From: an uncultured Lachnospiraceae bacterium
GTDB taxonomy: Bacteria; Bacillota; Clostridia; Lachnospirales; Lachnospiraceae
Assembly (NCBI GenBank): GCA_947169385.1
Contig: CAMVPR010000012.1
Coordinates: 1-64,000 of the forward strand
Direction: 5' to 3'
DNA: 64,000 nucleotides
In this document: in pieces, positions 35,450 to 44,587 of the stretch
Layout: each line of letters begins with the position of its first letter
Numbering within the stretch: the stretch's first letter is position 1
Notes under the pieces: model-generated
Told to the model about the DNA's origin: nothing
The model's database searches: none
What the model saw: only the letters and a program-made list of their open reading frames with translations
Program-made: the position numbers and the translations under genes

Positions 35450-35606
35450 TGTTGTGGGTAACACAACTGGTAACAATAAAGCAGAGGATCCACTCTCACC
35501 TTAGCGCAATTAGGCGACTCGGGTTTATATATGATTATAAATGCTGATCACTACAGCTTGATTTATGATGATATTTATGTGGATTGTTATGCAATCCACT
35601 TTTTTT
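35450..35606 (+). promoter_or_regulatory. infC operon leader with attenuator (L20-leader type)
   Basis: The ~160-base leader has a 5' stem (GTTGTG/CACAAC, 35451-35467), further short stems, and an intrinsic terminator, GTGGATTG-TTATG-CAATCCAC plus seven T (35579-35606). A second GTGGATT follows at 35607 and can compete. Position and terminator fit the L20 leader known in Firmicutes, where L20 binding terminates its own operon. The family match is by context, not by covariance search. Confidence 0.7.
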
Positions 35607-35644
35607 GTGGATTAGATATTATGATATTGTTTGGAGGTGTATGA

Positions 35645-36154
35645 ATCATAGCAGTAGAGAATCAGATTAATGAGCAGATAAGGGATAAGGAAGTTCGTGT
35701 TATCGGATCCAATGGTGAGCAGATTGGCGTTATGTCATCTAAGGATGCTCTTAACATGGCTGATGAGCAGGGGCTTGATCTTGTAAAGATTTCTCCTAAT
35801 GCCAAACCACCTGTATGTAAGATTATTGATTACAGCAAGTACAAGTATGAACAGGCTAGGAAAGAGAAGGAAGCTCGTAAGAAGCAGAAGACCGTCGATA
35901 CCAAGGAGATTAGATTTTCGCCTAATATCGATACCAACGATCTTAATACCAAGATTAATCAGGCAAGAAAGTTTTTGTCTAAGGGTGACAAGGTCAAGGT
36001 TAATTTAAGATTCAGAGGTCGAGAGCTTGCGCACGTTGATGCAACCAAGCATATACTTGACGAATTTGCAGAGGCACTTTCAGATTGCGCTCAGGTTGAT
36101 AAACCGGCTAAGTTTGAAGGACGAAGCATGATTATGATTCTGTCACAGAAGTAA
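35645..36154 (+). CDS. infC: Translation initiation factor IF-3, non-AUG start
   Basis: The IF-3 protein is ~169 residues; it separates ribosomal subunits and checks start codons. The N-terminal part is NEQIRDKEVRVIGSNGEQIGVM and the linker region is KYEQARKEKEARKKQKT. The first in-frame ATG (35732) would remove ~29 conserved residues. The frame is open back to an in-frame TGA at 35642, and GGAGG at 35633-35637 points to ATC (35645) or ATA (35648) as start. infC genes commonly start with AUU/AUC/AUA, allowing IF-3 to regulate itself. I place the start at ATC. Confidence 0.9.
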   Translation: MIAVENQINEQIRDKEVRVIGSNGEQIGVMSSKDALNMADEQGLDLVKISPNAKPPVCKIIDYSKYKYEQARKEKEARKKQKTVDTKEIRFSPNIDTNDLNTKINQARKFLSKGDKVKVNLRFRGRELAHVDATKHILDEFAEALSDCAQVDKPAKFEGRSMIMILSQK

Positions 36155-36198
36155 TATCATTTTATGAATGTACATTGTAATTTAAGGAGGATAAAGTT

Positions 36199-36396
36199 AT
36201 GCCAAAGATGAAGACTAATCGCGCTGCAGCTAAGCGTTTCAAGAAGACCGGAACAGGTAAGTTAAAGCGCCAGAAGGCTTATAAGCAGCACATTTTAACC
36301 AAGAAGTCAGCTAAGACCAAGAGAAACTTAAGAAAAGGTGTTATGACAGACTCAACTAATATCAAGAACATGAAGAAGATTATGCCTTATATTTAA
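36199..36396 (+). CDS. rpmI: Large ribosomal subunit protein bL35
   Basis: The 65-residue basic protein is bL35, with [20 protein letters not shown] at the N-terminus. AAGGAGG precedes the start. It lies between infC and rplT in the classic operon. Confidence 0.97.
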   Translation: MPKMKTNRAAAKRFKKTGTGKLKRQKAYKQHILTKKSAKTKRNLRKGVMTDSTNIKNMKKIMPYI

Positions 36397-36429
36397 TTAA
36401 GGATTCGAGTTTTTAGGAGGTATTTTAAA

Positions 36430-36786
36430 ATGGCAAGAATTAAAGGTGGCGCTAATGCCAAGAAAAAGCACAATAAAGTATTGAAGCTTGCTAAGGGTTA
36501 CAGAGGAGCTCGTTCTAAGCAGTATCGTGTGGCTAAGCAGTCTGTTATGCGTGCTCTTACCACTTCATATGCAGGTAGAAAGCAGCGTAAACGTCAGTTC
36601 AGACAGCTTTGGATTGCTCGTATTAACGCAGCAGCTCGTATGAATGGTCTTTCATACAGCAAGTTTATGCATGGTCTTAAGCTTGCAGGTGTTGATATGA
36701 ATCGCAAGATGTTATCTGAGATGGCTATTGCAGATCCTGAGGGATTCGCTAAGCTTGTTGAGCTTGCTAAAGGTAAGCTTGCATAA
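36430..36786 (+). CDS. rplT: Large ribosomal subunit protein bL20
   Basis: The 118-residue bL20 contains [20 protein letters not shown] and [20 protein letters not shown]. It assembles early on 23S rRNA and is the presumed ligand of the leader upstream of infC. AGGAGG precedes the start. A strong terminator follows. Confidence 0.97.
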   Translation: MARIKGGANAKKKHNKVLKLAKGYRGARSKQYRVAKQSVMRALTTSYAGRKQRKRQFRQLWIARINAAARMNGLSYSKFMHGLKLAGVDMNRKMLSEMAIADPEGFAKLVELAKGKLA

Positions 36787-36799
36787 TATCATGATTATT

Positions 36800-36833
36800 A
36801 AGCCGAGGGTTCTCGGCTTTTTTGTTTTTTTTT
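36800..36833 (+). terminator. Terminator after rplT
   Basis: AAGCCGAG-GGTT-CTCGGCTT with a long T-run. Confidence 0.92.
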
Positions 36834-36859
36834 GGGAGAAAGTTAACGTTTTTTAACGG

Positions 36860-36888
36860 TTGACAATGATGCTTTAAGGCACTACAAT
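36860..36888 (+). promoter_or_regulatory. Promoter of the chemoreceptor gene
   Basis: TTGACA, 17 bases, TACAAT, 34 bases before the start. It is sigma-A-like rather than the flagellar sigma-D type. Confidence 0.8.
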
Positions 36889-36921
36889 AGATATAATACA
36901 TATTTTATCATGGAGGTAATT

Positions 36922-38403
36922 ATGTCTAACAATGAGATTAACTCTTTAAAGAGTGCGAATAAAGCATCACTGACGTGTTATACGGTTATGAATGTTATTC
37001 TTGTACTTGCGTATCTTTTGCAGGTTATAAAGCATGAGAGAACGTGGGGATATTACGCTATATTCTGTCTTTTGGATATTATTCCGCTGGTGGTAAGTGT
37101 GGTTATTTATAAAGCAGATAAGGCAAGCAAGCTTTTGCAGAATGTAATTGCGTGGGGCTTCTTTGTGTTTTACTTGTTTGTATTGTTTACTACTGTTTCG
37201 CCGGTTGCATATACGTATGCGTACCTGATTGGTATTATATTGTTGACTTATAACAGTGTTAAGCTTACGGTGTCATTTTCGAGTGCAATGGTGTTAGCCA
37301 ATGTAGTTTATGTTGCGATTAATCTGTCTAGGGGTGTACTTACGAGTGACGACATGGCAGACATCGAGATTAGAATTTTAGCGTCTGTACTTTTTGTTGT
37401 TTATGCCGCTATGAGTACTAAGGTTGTTAAGGGCAATAATGACGCGCAGCTTGTTAGCATCAATGAGGCCAAGTTGGCTACAGATGATGTTATGGCAGAG
37501 ATGGTTAAGGCTTCCGAAGAACTTAATTCAAGTGTGGCAACTGTAGCTTCACAGATGAGACAATTGGTTTCTTCTACTGAAGATACTATGGAGTCTATGA
37601 AGCAGGTTGCAAGTGGCACTAATGAGACTGCAATATCTATCTCTGAACAGAAGAGTAAGACAGAAGAGATTCAGTTGGCAATCAGTAAGGTTGATGAGGC
37701 TACAGGTTCTATTGACAATGACGTTAAGCGCACTGAGGAAGAATTAGGTGTAGCAAGAGGCAACATCAATGATCTTGTTAAGAAGGTTGAAGATTCCAAT
37801 AACGAGAACAAGAACGTTTCGAATGATCTTGATAAGCTGAGTGAATACACCAATCAGATGCAGTCTATTACAGAGATTATTAATGATATTACAAGTCAGA
37901 CCAGCCTTCTTGCTCTCAATGCTTCTATTGAGGCAGCAAGAGCCGGTGAAGCAGGTAAGGGTTTTGCTGTTGTCGCTACCGAGATTGGACAGCTTGCTAA
38001 TCAGACTCAGGAAGCTACAGACCACATCAGTGAGTTGGTTGATAAGGTCACATTAGAGCTTGATAAGGTTATTAAAGAGATTGCGCATATGCTTGAGATA
38101 AGTGATTCACAGAATCAGGCTGTTGCTAATACAGTAGAGAGTTTTGACAAGATTCAGTATGCGATGAACGAGCTTGGTTCAAGTTCGGATGAACTTAGAG
38201 GACTTGTTTCGTCGCTTGAGAGAGCGAATCAGGCAATTGTTGATGGTATTGAGAATATCTCGGCATCAACAGAGGAGGTTACTGCTCACTCTAATCAGAC
38301 ATTTGAGAATAACGAAGAGAACCTTGCTATTGCACAGGATATCAATAGCGTTATTGATGAATTGGGTAATATGGCTAACAAGCTTGCGTCGGTATCAAGA
38401 TAA
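36922..38403 (+). CDS. Methyl-accepting chemotaxis protein without an extracellular sensor domain
   Basis: The 493-residue chemoreceptor has about six closely spaced hydrophobic segments in residues 18-175, with loops too short for a periplasmic-type ligand domain. A long coiled-coil signalling domain follows, with the conserved hairpin tip [37 protein letters not shown] (written in part; near 320-355). It should signal to CheA/CheW; what it senses is probably in the membrane or cytosol (inference). No obvious HAMP domain is seen. The start at 36922 follows GGAGG; the earlier Met at 36910 overlaps it. A 79-residue gene follows. Confidence 0.88.
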   Translation: MSNNEINSLKSANKASLTCYTVMNVILVLAYLLQVIKHERTWGYYAIFCLLDIIPLVVSVVIYKADKASKLLQNVIAWGFFVFYLFVLFTTVSPVAYTYAYLIGIILLTYNSVKLTVSFSSAMVLANVVYVAINLSRGVLTSDDMADIEIRILASVLFVVYAAMSTKVVKGNNDAQLVSINEAKLATDDVMAEMVKASEELNSSVATVASQMRQLVSSTEDTMESMKQVASGTNETAISISEQKSKTEEIQLAISKVDEATGSIDNDVKRTEEELGVARGNINDLVKKVEDSNNENKNVSNDLDKLSEYTNQMQSITEIINDITSQTSLLALNASIEAARAGEAGKGFAVVATEIGQLANQTQEATDHISELVDKVTLELDKVIKEIAHMLEISDSQNQAVANTVESFDKIQYAMNELGSSSDELRGLVSSLERANQAIVDGIENISASTEEVTAHSNQTFENNEENLAIAQDINSVIDELGNMANKLASVSR

Positions 38404-38437
38404 TGAGTTAATTAGGTATTAGTTTGGAGGAATTAGA

Positions 38438-38677
38438 ATGGGTTTGTTCAGCAAAAAGCCTAAGTACCTAGGTAAGATTCCGTTTCAGGATGTGACTAGG
38501 ATAGTTGGGGGAGCCAAGAGTGGTGACGAATTTCACATCGTTGAGGCTGCCGGACGTACATCTCAGGTTAAGTTTGAACACGATATTTCTGAGATTATAT
38601 ATAAGAACAATCTTATGCAGATTGGGGCAGTTGAGACGGATGGTATTTCTATCTGGGTCAAGGTAAAGATTAATTAA
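38438..38677 (+). CDS. Small cytosolic protein of unknown function
   Basis: The 79-residue protein (start MGLFSKKPKYLGKIPFQDV) is not recognised. It is mainly beta by pattern, with no TM segment or Cys. The N-terminal MGLFSKK is a basic amphipathic start as seen in some membrane-associated proteins. It lies 34 bases after the chemoreceptor with its own GGAGG and shares its terminator, so it may work with the receptor. Confidence 0.65.
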   Translation: MGLFSKKPKYLGKIPFQDVTRIVGGAKSGDEFHIVEAAGRTSQVKFEHDISEIIYKNNLMQIGAVETDGISIWVKVKIN

Positions 38678-38684
38678 GTGTATT

Positions 38685-38718
38685 GTGAAGCAGGGTAATC
38701 TTGCTTCACTTTTTTTTG
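38685..38718 (+). terminator. Terminator after the 79-residue gene
   Basis: GTGAAGCA / TGCTTCAC stem followed by a run of nine T. Confidence 0.88.
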
Positions 38719-38797
38719 AATTTTAAGATATTTTAATCTCGTTTTCATCTATGTTATGTAGAATAGTAAATGTTATTATTACTTTTGGAGGTTTTTT

Positions 38798-39508
38798 ATG
38801 CGATTATTGGTTGTTGAAGACGAAAAGGATTTGAACAAGCTTATCTCAGAACGATTAAGAGAAGAGAGATATATTGTTGATTCATGCTATGACGGTAATG
38901 AAGCTTATGACTTCATTCATAATATGGATTACGATGGAGTAATTTTAGATGTTATGCTTGGTGGCATTGATGGATTCAGCCTTCTTAAGAAGATTAGGAG
39001 TGAGAAGAATTTTACTCCGGTTATGATTCTTTCAGCTAAAGATAAGAAGCACGATATTATATATGGATTAGATCAGGGGGCTGATGACTATATGGTCAAG
39101 CCTTTTGATTTTGAGGTATTACTTGCCAGAGTAAGAGCAATGCTTAGAAAGTCTGTAGGTATCAGAGAGAACACATATCGTGTCGGAGACTTAGAGATTA
39201 ATGTTAATGAGCAGACTGTGACAAGACAAGGTAAGCGTATAACTCTCACTCCAAAAGAGTATTCAATTCTGTTATACATGGTTAGAAACAAGAATATAGT
39301 TCTAAAGAGAGAACAGATTGAGCTTAACATTTGGGAGATGGACAGAATCGGCAATTCAAATGTTGTTGACGTGTTTATCAGATATTTAAGAAAGAAGATT
39401 GATGATGATTTTGAACCAAAGCTTATACATACAGTAAGAGGTGTCGGATACTGTTTGTCGTGGGACGGAGAGAATAATGAAGACAAAAGAGAAGAAGCCC
39501 AAAGCTAG
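38798..39508 (+). CDS. OmpR-family response regulator
   Basis: The 236-residue regulator has a receiver domain with the acidic pair Asp8/Glu9, phosphorylation site Asp51 (ILDVMLGG) and Lys in VKPFDF. A winged-helix DNA-binding domain follows (LTPKEYSILLYMVRNKNIV ... VRGVGYCLSW). It overlaps the kinase gene by 32 bases, marking a cognate pair. GGAGG precedes the start. The target genes are unknown. Confidence 0.93.
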   Translation: MRLLVVEDEKDLNKLISERLREERYIVDSCYDGNEAYDFIHNMDYDGVILDVMLGGIDGFSLLKKIRSEKNFTPVMILSAKDKKHDIIYGLDQGADDYMVKPFDFEVLLARVRAMLRKSVGIRENTYRVGDLEINVNEQTVTRQGKRITLTPKEYSILLYMVRNKNIVLKREQIELNIWEMDRIGNSNVVDVFIRYLRKKIDDDFEPKLIHTVRGVGYCLSWDGENNEDKREEAQS

Positions 39509-40883
39509 ATTTCGCAATCTATCTATCTTTAAGTACGTGATTTCATTTGTAATTGTTATCATTGCCGTTGTGTGTTTTGTCACAGTTGCAACTATTGAGA
39601 TTATTGTAAGGCGTGCGATCCCTGATGAGGTTAGACGTGAATTGTCAACGGAGAATAGGCAGGTTCTTAAGACCGTTAAGTGTGTTGATGGCGAGATTGT
39701 TGTAGAAGATTACAAGACAGATTACGAAGGATATGATTTTGCTATCGTTGATGAAGAGGGTAATTGTGTTGTAGGGGAGCTTCCTAAAGGCGTGTCTAAC
39801 ACTAATCCTGACGAAGGAATGTATTTCTTTGGTGACGTGAAGACACCTGAGGGTGTTGTGTATGTTAAGAGGGATCTCGTTAGACCAGACGATTTTAGGC
39901 AGATGTCATCAGGCAAACGCTATTGCATATATGGCTTTATAAAGGAGGCTAATGTTTCAACAGTATATAACAAGATTAGAATGACTTCTCTTATCATTAT
40001 TATTACACTTTTCGTGCTACTTGGTTTGTTTATATTAGACATTACCAAACGTATGATTAAGCCTATTGATAAGATGTATGAGACGGCGATGAAAGTAAGC
40101 GATTCGATGGATTTTGCCGAGAGGATAGAAGAGGAGAGCATTTTTGTTGAGATAAATGCTCTTATTCATGCTTATAATGAGTTGTTTGAGCGGATTAGAA
40201 TTACTTACGATATGCAGAAGAGATTCAACTCAGATGTATCTCATGAGCTTAAGACTCCGATTGCTGTTATGTCAGCGCAATGTCAGGTTGCTAAACAGAA
40301 GTATACTCATGACGATGCTGCGATTGAGATGATTACTGTCTTAGAGAGGCAGACCAATATCATGAATGATTTGGTTACTCAGTTGCTTCAGCTTTCAAGA
40401 ATCGAGAATGACAGTATAGAGTTTTATTCCGAGCCGGTGAACATGGTTGATTTGGTAGATGTTGTGTGTGAAGATATAGAGATTAGTTTTGACGGATTTA
40501 ATGCATTTGACAAGAAAGTTGATGTTGAAGAGATATTAGGCAATAATGTTCTTATCTTCACGATTGTCAGGAATCTTGTATCTAATGCAGTTAGATATAA
40601 CACCAACAATAACCCGATTCAGATTCGTGTGTATGCAGAAGGTGATGATATGGTGTTGAAGGTTAAAGATCATGGGATTGGAATAGCCAAAGAAGAGCTT
40701 CCTATTGTGTTTGATGCTTTTTATAGAGGTGAGAAATCAAGGAGTTCCGAAGGGTTTGGACTTGGACTTACTCTTACCAAGAGAATTGTTGATTGTTATG
40801 GCGGTAAGATAACCGTTGACAGCGAACTTGGCAAGGGCAGTGAGTTTGTCGTTAGGATGCCGGTAAGTTACATTAAAGACTAA
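39477..40883 (+). CDS. Sensor histidine kinase
   Basis: The 468-residue kinase has a TM near 18-40, an outside domain of ~130 residues, a second TM near 170-190 (IIIITLFVLLGLFILDI), a HAMP-like linker, and HisKA with FNSDVSHELKTPIAVM (His256). The HATPase_c domain carries RNLVSNAVRYN and SEGFGLGLTL. The start at 39477 follows GGAG and gives a normal N-terminus; 39441 is deeper inside the regulator gene. Its signal is unknown. A terminator follows. Confidence 0.92.
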   Translation: MKTKEKKPKARFRNLSIFKYVISFVIVIIAVVCFVTVATIEIIVRRAIPDEVRRELSTENRQVLKTVKCVDGEIVVEDYKTDYEGYDFAIVDEEGNCVVGELPKGVSNTNPDEGMYFFGDVKTPEGVVYVKRDLVRPDDFRQMSSGKRYCIYGFIKEANVSTVYNKIRMTSLIIIITLFVLLGLFILDITKRMIKPIDKMYETAMKVSDSMDFAERIEEESIFVEINALIHAYNELFERIRITYDMQKRFNSDVSHELKTPIAVMSAQCQVAKQKYTHDDAAIEMITVLERQTNIMNDLVTQLLQLSRIENDSIEFYSEPVNMVDLVDVVCEDIEISFDGFNAFDKKVDVEEILGNNVLIFTIVRNLVSNAVRYNTNNNPIQIRVYAEGDDMVLKVKDHGIGIAKEELPIVFDAFYRGEKSRSSEGFGLGLTLTKRIVDCYGGKITVDSELGKGSEFVVRMPVSYIKD

Positions 40884-40907
40884 TAGAATTAACATATTAA
40901 GAAATAG

Positions 40908-40929
40908 AGCAGGGGAACCTGCTTTTTTC
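40908..40929 (+). terminator. Terminator after the kinase gene
   Basis: AGCAGG-GGAA-CCTGCT then TTTTTCTT. Confidence 0.88.
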
Positions 40930-40932
40930 TTA

Positions 40933-40961
40933 TGGAAATGCAAGTAAAAAAGTGATATAAT
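40933..40961 (+). promoter_or_regulatory. Promoter of the LacI-type sensor gene
   Basis: TGGAAA, 17 bases, TATAAT. The transcript has a leader of ~85 bases. Confidence 0.6.
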
Positions 40962-41052
40962 ATTAAGAGTGTATATTCGGCGATTTGTATGCGCTGAGTA
41001 CTTGCTATATTTTAGCCATGTAAGTGATTATTTGGCAGAAAGAGGTGGTATT

Positions 41053-42768
41053 ATGGGTAATCATAGTCGTAAGACTATAGGTTTGATGGTTAGTGGTGTT
41101 ACAGACGCTTATGCTGAGGCTTTGTGTAGAGGTGTTTCTAAGGCGGCCAATAACATTCGTATGAATCTGGTTGTTGTCCCTGGCAAGTACATCAATAGAG
41201 ATACTTCGACACTCGGAGCGTTAAAGTACGAGTATCAATATACTGCGTTATATTCATATATTAAGGAGAGCAACATAGATGCCCTTATCGTCGCCGCAGG
41301 AAGCATTGGTGCATTTACCAATGAATCAAGTCTTATGGAATTTCTTTCTAAATATGTCAGCGTTCCTTTGATTCTTGTATCATCTAATTATGAAGGTTTC
41401 AGATGTGTCAACTATGACAATACAGCAGGCATTAAGAACGGACTTTTATATCTTATCAAGGAGCTTAAATGCAAGCATATCTGTATGCTTGGAGGTCCTG
41501 ACGGTAATACCGATGTTACCGAGAGAAGAACACAGTTTATGAAGGTTATGAATGAATATGGAATGGAGATGGGTGAATACTCATATATTCCGGGCTTCTT
41601 ATCAGGAGACAATCATGAGGCTTGTGCTACACTTCTTGAGTGCAATCCGGAGATGGATGGCGTGTTCTGTGTTAACGATTATGCAGCTTTGTCACTATAT
41701 GAGGAGATGAAGGCAAGAGACCTGATTCCAGGCGTAGATATCCATATATTTGGATACGATAACACTGTTGAGGGAGCTAAGGCTGATCCACCACTTTCTA
41801 CAATAGCAGCTGATCCGGTTGTTCTTGGAGAACGAGCAGTTAGCGCGGTAGTAAGAACTATGGGTGGTGAGAACTTCACAACAGAGCTTTTGGATACTCC
41901 TTTCATTCTTCGTAAGTCTATGGGACTTAACTTTGACAGCATGACATTTGACGGAGAGAACTTTATCAATGAGATGAGTGGAGATCAGGTATTTGACATG
42001 ATTTTCTACAGATACAGAAGATCCGGTCAGGATACTTCAACTACCTCGGTTTACAGTACTTGGGTTCATTTGCTCGATTGCTTTACAGATCTTGCTGCAA
42101 TTAGCATTTCTGATGATGCGATTGATGATGAGATTAGAACTGCTTATAAACAGTTCGTTGATTCTAATGCATTAGAGTATGCTGACATTAATCAGTTGGT
42201 TGCTTATTTTAAACAGCTTGAGGATGCTGCAACTACCGGCAAGGCTATTGACGCAAGAGAGAGAGTTCACAGTTTGATGAGAGAGTTCTACATTGATCTC
42301 ATCAGAAGACTTGATAATCAGGTTGGTGCTGTCAGCGAGATTAACAACGATAATGTAGAATCTGTTAAATCCTTTGTTATAGATAGTATGGTGGTTCATA
42401 AGGATAAGGTTAAGAACTATGAGTCAATGCTTAAGAGTCTTAAGCATCTGGATGTCAAGAATGCATATCTTTATCTTTTGGATGCTCCTGTTGAGTATAA
42501 TGTTAAGGAGACGTTTGTTACTCCTGATAAGCTTAATCTTACAGTAGCTATGACTGATGGAGAGATTGTCGATTCTGGCAGTTATGAAAGTGTAGTCAGT
42601 GTTGACGATATGCTTGACAATAAGGCGATGAGCTCTACTCCGCATAAATTTGTCATGATTCCAATTTATGTAGAGAACATGAACTATGGTGTTTTGGTCT
42701 CTGATCTCACTGATAAGATGTACAATTATGAAGAATTCTTATCAAGCCATGTAAGGAACAGTTTTTGA
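41053..42768 (+). CDS. LacI-type substrate-binding protein with GAF-like C-terminus and no HTH
   Basis: The 571-residue protein starts directly with a LacI/RbsB-type ligand-binding domain (IGLMVSGVTDAYAEALCRGV; GVFCVNDYAALSLYEEM; IFGYDNTVEGAKADPPLSTI; to ~300). It has no N-terminal helix-turn-helix and no signal peptide, so it is cytosolic. The second half is helical and then a GAF-like beta domain (AYLYLLDAPVEYN ... VMIPIYVENMNYGVLVSD). In related Lachnospiraceae proteins a GGDEF or AraC domain follows; here the protein stops at SSHVRNSF. The start at 41053 follows GAGGTGG. It may act as a sugar-sensing adaptor (inference). Confidence 0.7.
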   Translation: MGNHSRKTIGLMVSGVTDAYAEALCRGVSKAANNIRMNLVVVPGKYINRDTSTLGALKYEYQYTALYSYIKESNIDALIVAAGSIGAFTNESSLMEFLSKYVSVPLILVSSNYEGFRCVNYDNTAGIKNGLLYLIKELKCKHICMLGGPDGNTDVTERRTQFMKVMNEYGMEMGEYSYIPGFLSGDNHEACATLLECNPEMDGVFCVNDYAALSLYEEMKARDLIPGVDIHIFGYDNTVEGAKADPPLSTIAADPVVLGERAVSAVVRTMGGENFTTELLDTPFILRKSMGLNFDSMTFDGENFINEMSGDQVFDMIFYRYRRSGQDTSTTSVYSTWVHLLDCFTDLAAISISDDAIDDEIRTAYKQFVDSNALEYADINQLVAYFKQLEDAATTGKAIDARERVHSLMREFYIDLIRRLDNQVGAVSEINNDNVESVKSFVIDSMVVHKDKVKNYESMLKSLKHLDVKNAYLYLLDAPVEYNVKETFVTPDKLNLTVAMTDGEIVDSGSYESVVSVDDMLDNKAMSSTPHKFVMIPIYVENMNYGVLVSDLTDKMYNYEEFLSSHVRNSF

Positions 42769-42797
42769 ATGTGCTGGTATTTTTTAAGCATAATATT

Positions 42798-42825
42798 AAG
42801 CTCCGAGGCTTAGGCTTCGGAGCTT
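42798..42825. terminator. Bidirectional terminator
   Basis: AAGCTCCGAGGC / GCTTCGGAGCTT stem between two convergent genes. It abuts the stop codon of the minus-strand gene. Confidence 0.85.
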
Positions 42826-44292
42826 TTAGTATCTGCTTGCGTCTTTTAAGTTAGATACAATCTGCCTGTCAAGGTCTGTCATAACCTTCATTGCGTCTTC
42901 AACAGTATTAATCTGATAATTAAAATTAGGGGATACTACAGTGTATCCGTCCATGTATATATTAGGACGTTTCTCGCCTTTCTCTAAAGGCCTTGTAATT
43001 ACTCTGATTCTGCTCTTAGTGGTAGGAAGAGTGGTTGTATCAATATCCATCGAAGCGACAGGAATCATCCTGTCAAGGACATCAGATATCAGACTTCCGT
43101 TTCCTATTGAGAGTATATAAAGAGGTTTATACTTAGCGGCCTTGTTAATTGCGTCGTTATAGATGTCGAGGTAACCTTTGGTTATGGCAGGTTGATAGTA
43201 GTCGCAGACTACATTGCCACATATCATTTTCTCGTAATCCTGAAATTCCCTGACTGTGTTGCCGCCAATTGCAGAATACAGCGGCACATATCCTTTAGGA
43301 GTGTATCTCTCGGTTGTATTGAAAATGAAAATGTCATAGCCTATCTCGCTTAATGCCATAACTAAGCCTTTGATAAGTTCTGTAGGATAATGACCGTCTG
43401 TTAAAAACTGCGTCACCATAACCATAATTCTGTCTTTATGTCTTTCGTTCTCTTCTATAGGAGTGGTGAAGTCAAGGCATGCGTCCGCAAATGCATTATA
43501 GCAGTTGGTGTATAGGTTGTCCTGTAGCTTTAGCGTCTCGTCATCATTGGTGATCTTATTGGAAGATGCCAAATACTTAAGCTGGTTCCATATAAAGAAG
43601 CCATTGATTGGTGAAAGAGTAGTATATTTATCGAGACCTTTCAGGTAGTCGGCAAGGTCTGATGACTTCTTAGTTATCTGCATCTTTAACGATTGGATAA
43701 ATGAGTACGCATACTCGCCTGTATCGTCATTAATCTCTAACAGCATTAAATCAAGCAAATGTATAAGAAGCTTATCTCCAAAGTAGTCCTTGCTTGCTCT
43801 TGCTTTTCTTATCTTCTCCGACTCTGTTGTCCATGTAACTAAATTGTTCGCTGACTTAATCTGCCACAAAGAATTAAGTGCGATTGCCATTGGATAAGAG
43901 ATAAGAACGGACATCTCATAGTTTAATAGGTCTTCTCTGCTGTACGTAGGGAAGAAGTTAGTCGAATTGACTCCCATAGGTATAACCTCGATCAGAGATT
44001 CCGCATCATCGGCATATAATATATTCAGTTCTTCTGCTAACTTTGGAAGGTCTGTGATTATCTTAAGAGGAGGGAGCTTGGCTCTGTCGTCATTTGAATA
44101 ATAATGATCTTCGATATTAAGAACATCTAAGATATTTAGAAACACTTCACCTAAGGCATAGAAGAGATTACCTTCAGAACTGCTTACAAAGTCATTGTAA
44201 ATGTGAAGGTGATGCTCATCGTCATCATGTGCTTCTATATAGTTGTTAATCTGTTCAGAAATACCTTCCGTTAATATGAGTATTGATTCCAT
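42826..44292 (-). CDS. Unknown protein, C-terminal half glycosyltransferase-like
   Basis: The 488-residue cytosolic protein is not firmly recognised. Residues ~1-270 are helical and acidic. From ~285 the pattern RIMVMVTQFLTDGHYPTELIKGLVMALSEIGYDIFIFNT (in part) resembles the first Rossmann unit of GT-B glycosyltransferases. YILSIGNGSLISDVLD and MPVASMDIDTTTLP-like segments follow. The expected final donor-binding motif is not obvious, so activity is uncertain. GAGGA precedes the start. It is divergent from thiT and convergent with the LacI-type sensor gene. Confidence 0.5.
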   Translation of the reverse strand: MESILILTEGISEQINNYIEAHDDDEHHLHIYNDFVSSSEGNLFYALGEVFLNILDVLNIEDHYYSNDDRAKLPPLKIITDLPKLAEELNILYADDAESLIEVIPMGVNSTNFFPTYSREDLLNYEMSVLISYPMAIALNSLWQIKSANNLVTWTTESEKIRKARASKDYFGDKLLIHLLDLMLLEINDDTGEYAYSFIQSLKMQITKKSSDLADYLKGLDKYTTLSPINGFFIWNQLKYLASSNKITNDDETLKLQDNLYTNCYNAFADACLDFTTPIEENERHKDRIMVMVTQFLTDGHYPTELIKGLVMALSEIGYDIFIFNTTERYTPKGYVPLYSAIGGNTVREFQDYEKMICGNVVCDYYQPAITKGYLDIYNDAINKAAKYKPLYILSIGNGSLISDVLDRMIPVASMDIDTTTLPTTKSRIRVITRPLEKGEKRPNIYMDGYTVVSPNFNYQINTVEDAMKVMTDLDRQIVSNLKDASRY

Positions 44293-44340
44293 TATATTCC
44301 TCTATTCTTATAATCAGCCACTACAGTATAAAATATCTTC

Positions 44341-44369
44341 TTGCAAATGTAAAGAAGAAGTGCTATAGT
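44341..44369 (+). promoter_or_regulatory. Promoter of thiT
   Basis: TTGCAA, 17 bases, TATAGT, with TGC just before the -10 (extended -10). Confidence 0.8.
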
Positions 44370-44396
44370 ATACCTTGCGTGTAAATGAATATAGCG

Positions 44397-44479
44397 AATG
44401 CAGGGGAACGTGTTTTGCGTTGAGAAGGTTTAAACCTGACCCTTTGAACCTGTCAGTTAATACTGTCGTAGGGAGCATA
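44397..44479 (+). promoter_or_regulatory. TPP riboswitch (THI box)
   Basis: The conserved elements are present in order: CAGGGGAAC, TTGAGAAGG (pyrimidine-sensor side), ACCCTTTGAACCTGTCAG and TAATACTG, then GTCGTAGGGAGCAT closing P1 against ATGC at 44398-44401. Binding of thiamine pyrophosphate should switch off thiT. The terminator at 44499 begins ATGCTC, complementary to GGAGCAT of the aptamer end, giving the usual antiterminator switch. Confidence 0.95.
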
Positions 44480-44498
44480 ATTTTTATATATGTTTTTT

Positions 44499-44537
44499 AT
44501 GCTCTTAAAAGGTATGCCTTTTAGGAGCATTTTTATT
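44499..44537 (+). terminator. Riboswitch-controlled terminator
   Basis: ATGCTCTTAAAAGG-TATG-CCTTTTAGGAGCAT then TTTTATT; 14-base stem. Confidence 0.92.
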
Positions 44538-44587
44538 GCACGAACTATATTGATTGCATAGTATAATTTAAAAGGAGGATTCTTGTG

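Noticed and set aside
35641..35670. ATG-started 9-codon frame just before infC
   Set aside because: The ATG is only 3 bases after GGAGG, out of frame with infC, and ends at once.
35732..36154. Shorter infC from the first ATG
   Set aside because: It would remove the conserved INEQIRDKEVRVIG region and has no ribosome-binding site.
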